From contig DASXDT010000002.1 of NCBI GenBank assembly GCA_036490475.1, forward strand, positions 124,001 through 188,000: DNA of 64,000 bases, in the 5' to 3' direction. Numbering within the stretch: the first letter of the stretch is position 1; every line of letters begins with the position of its first letter. The notes under the pieces were generated by a model, which saw only the letters and a program-made list of their open reading frames with translations, was not told where the DNA came from and ran no database searches. The translations under genes and the position numbers were made by a program. Positions 62,945-64,000 of this stretch are shown here, piece by piece. This DNA comes from Candidatus Tumulicola sp. (lineage in GTDB: Bacteria > Vulcanimicrobiota > Vulcanimicrobiia > Vulcanimicrobiales > Vulcanimicrobiaceae).

Positions 62945-63286
62945 ATGAGCGAATATCTGTTCCTATATCGCGGCGGTAGACAACCCGAGGATCCCGCCGA
63001 AGGTCAAAAAGTGATGCAAGCCTGGGTTGCCTGGATGAAGTCCCTGACGGACGCAGGCAAGCTCAAGGATCCCGGACAGCCGCTCGAGCCGCAAGGCAAA
63101 GTCGTTCGGAACGCATCCGGTACCGTGACCGACGGACCGTACGCCGAAGCCAAGGATCTGGTGGGCGGCTTCACGCTGGTCGACGCACAAAGCCTCGACG
63201 AAGCGTGCAAATTAGCATCCGGCTGTCCGATCTTCGACGCGGGCGGCACGATCGAAGTTCGCCCGATTCTCAACATGGGCATGTGA
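62945..63286 (+). CDS. DGPF/YCII-domain protein
   Basis: A 113-residue protein: MSEYLFLYRGGRQPEDPAEG, VTDGPYAEAKDLVGGFTLVD and GGTIEVRPI. The DGP(F/Y)AEAK motif defines the DGPF/YCII group that is regularly encoded next to ECF42-type sigma factors. The sigma-factor gene starts one base after its stop codon. Function of DGPF proteins is unknown. Confidence 0.87.
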   Translation: MSEYLFLYRGGRQPEDPAEGQKVMQAWVAWMKSLTDAGKLKDPGQPLEPQGKVVRNASGTVTDGPYAEAKDLVGGFTLVDAQSLDEACKLASGCPIFDAGGTIEVRPILNMGM

Positions 63287-63287
63287 C

Positions 63288-64000
63288 GTGAACTCCGGCG
63301 ACCTAACGTACCGCAACGAAGCGGGACGCATGGTCGCCGCTCTCACGCGCGTGTTCGGAATACACAATCTCGAGTTGGCAGAAGACGTCGTGCAAGACGC
63401 CTTCTGCCGCGCGCTCGAAACGTGGAAGTATCGCGGGGTCCCAAACGATCCCGCGGCCTGGCTCATGCGCGTCGCGCGCAACCGCGCGCTCGACGTCGTA
63501 CGCCGCGAACGCACCGCACGAACGTTTGCGCCCGATCTCGGCCGTTTGCTCGCGACCGAGTGGACGGTCTCCGGCGTGGTCGCCGAACTGTTCGACGAAA
63601 CCGCGATCGCCGACGATCAACTGCGCATGATGTTCTCGTGTTGTCATCCGAAACTACCGCAATCGACGCAGGCGATGCTCGTCTTGCAGTTGCTCTGCGG
63701 GTTCGGAGCGCGCGAGATTGCAGCCGGCTTCGTCACCGAACGTTCCGCAGTCGAACGACGGCTGTCGCGTGCCAAGCGAACCCTCACGAACGGCGGCCCC
63801 CTATTCGATATTGCCGATCGCAACGATTTCGAGCGGCGGCTTCCCGCCGTGCTCGATGCCATCTACCTGTTGTTCAACGAAGGTTATCACGGATCGTCGC
63901 AACACGCCGTTCGCAGTGAATTGTGCGCCGAAGCACTGCGGCTAGCGCGCCTCATCGCGCAACATCCGATAGGAAGTTCGCCCACGACGCACGCCTTTTG
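63288..64000 (+). CDS. ECF sigma factor (ECF42-like), partial
   Basis: Open to the right edge. Region 2: RVFGIHNLELAEDVVQDAFC and AWLMRVARNRALDVVRRE. Region 4: QAMLVLQLLCGFGAREIAAG, FVTERSAVERRLSRAK. Then a SnoaL-free helical extension with AIYLLFNEGYHGSS, which is typical of the DGPF-associated ECF42 group. GTG start at 63288 directly follows the DGPF gene, so co-expression is certain. Confidence 0.9.
   Translation, partial: MNSGDLTYRNEAGRMVAALTRVFGIHNLELAEDVVQDAFCRALETWKYRGVPNDPAAWLMRVARNRALDVVRRERTARTFAPDLGRLLATEWTVSGVVAELFDETAIADDQLRMMFSCCHPKLPQSTQAMLVLQLLCGFGAREIAAGFVTERSAVERRLSRAKRTLTNGGPLFDIADRNDFERRLPAVLDAIYLLFNEGYHGSSQHAVRSELCAEALRLARLIAQHPIGSSPTTHAF

Noticed and set aside
1-64000. 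CRISPR arrays, rRNA genes and complete tRNA genes
   Set aside because: No regularly spaced repeats, no rRNA-like blocks and no full cloverleaf were seen on reading.

Overview
The window looks like the chromosome of a GC-rich, soil-type, diderm bacterium. It has many short lipoproteins of the beta-propeller (NHL-like, TIGR03803-like, PQQ-like) type, a complete pqqACDEB set, two hopanoid-modification genes (hpnI, hpnJ), ECF sigma and LuxR regulators, and many GTG/TTG starts. This mix suggests the candidate phylum Eremiobacterota (WPS-2) or a relative. That placement is inference from gene style; there is no rRNA or marker gene here to prove it.

Left part (1-12.3 kb): a partial membrane gene, a secreted protein, an aquaporin-pyrophosphatase operon, an IS3 relic, a large LuxR regulator divergent from a propeller lipoprotein, a second propeller lipoprotein beside a frameshifted LuxR gene, a low-affinity iron-permease-like protein and a DUF1398 protein. 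Accessory region (about 12.3-24.2 kb): a DNA methyltransferase fused to an Mrr-like nuclease domain, an HNH-like protein, a serine recombinase, then a run of poorly known membrane/coiled-coil proteins, a Ymh (HEPN-like) protein, a DUF4760-like protein, a small HTH protein and a SLATT-like multi-TM protein. It ends near a stretch resembling the 3' end of a tRNA gene. It reads as a mobile or defence-type island. From 24.6 to 28 kb there are dispersed repeats, a HAD phosphatase between direct repeats and a phospholipase-C-like phosphoesterase.

Middle (28.2-37.9 kb): a small conserved-looking gene, a lipoprotein, a hexapeptide acyltransferase, and then the most striking system: six genes with start/stop overlaps encoding a sedoheptulose-7-phosphate-cyclase-like enzyme, a ROK kinase, a sugar-1-phosphate nucleotidyltransferase, a GT4 glycosyltransferase and two NAD-dependent epimerases/dehydratases, facing a GH4-like enzyme. 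The order cyclise, phosphorylate, nucleotide-activate, transfer, tailor suggests production of a C7-cyclitol glycoside.

Right part (38-64 kb): propeller lipoproteins, an alpha/beta hydrolase, a large PQQ-domain-like lipoprotein converging on pqqACDEB (with a 33-residue PqqA found in the sequence), a formylglycine sulfatase, HpnJ and HpnI with an acyltransferase and an MFS transporter between them (bacteriohopanetetrol cyclitol-ether branch, HpnK not seen), an SDR/TetR divergent pair with two palindromic operators, a channel-like protein, an RraB-like protein, a beta-helix lipoprotein, a secretory lipase, a second phosphoesterase with a Tat-type signal, and a DGPF/YCII protein followed by a partial ECF sigma factor.
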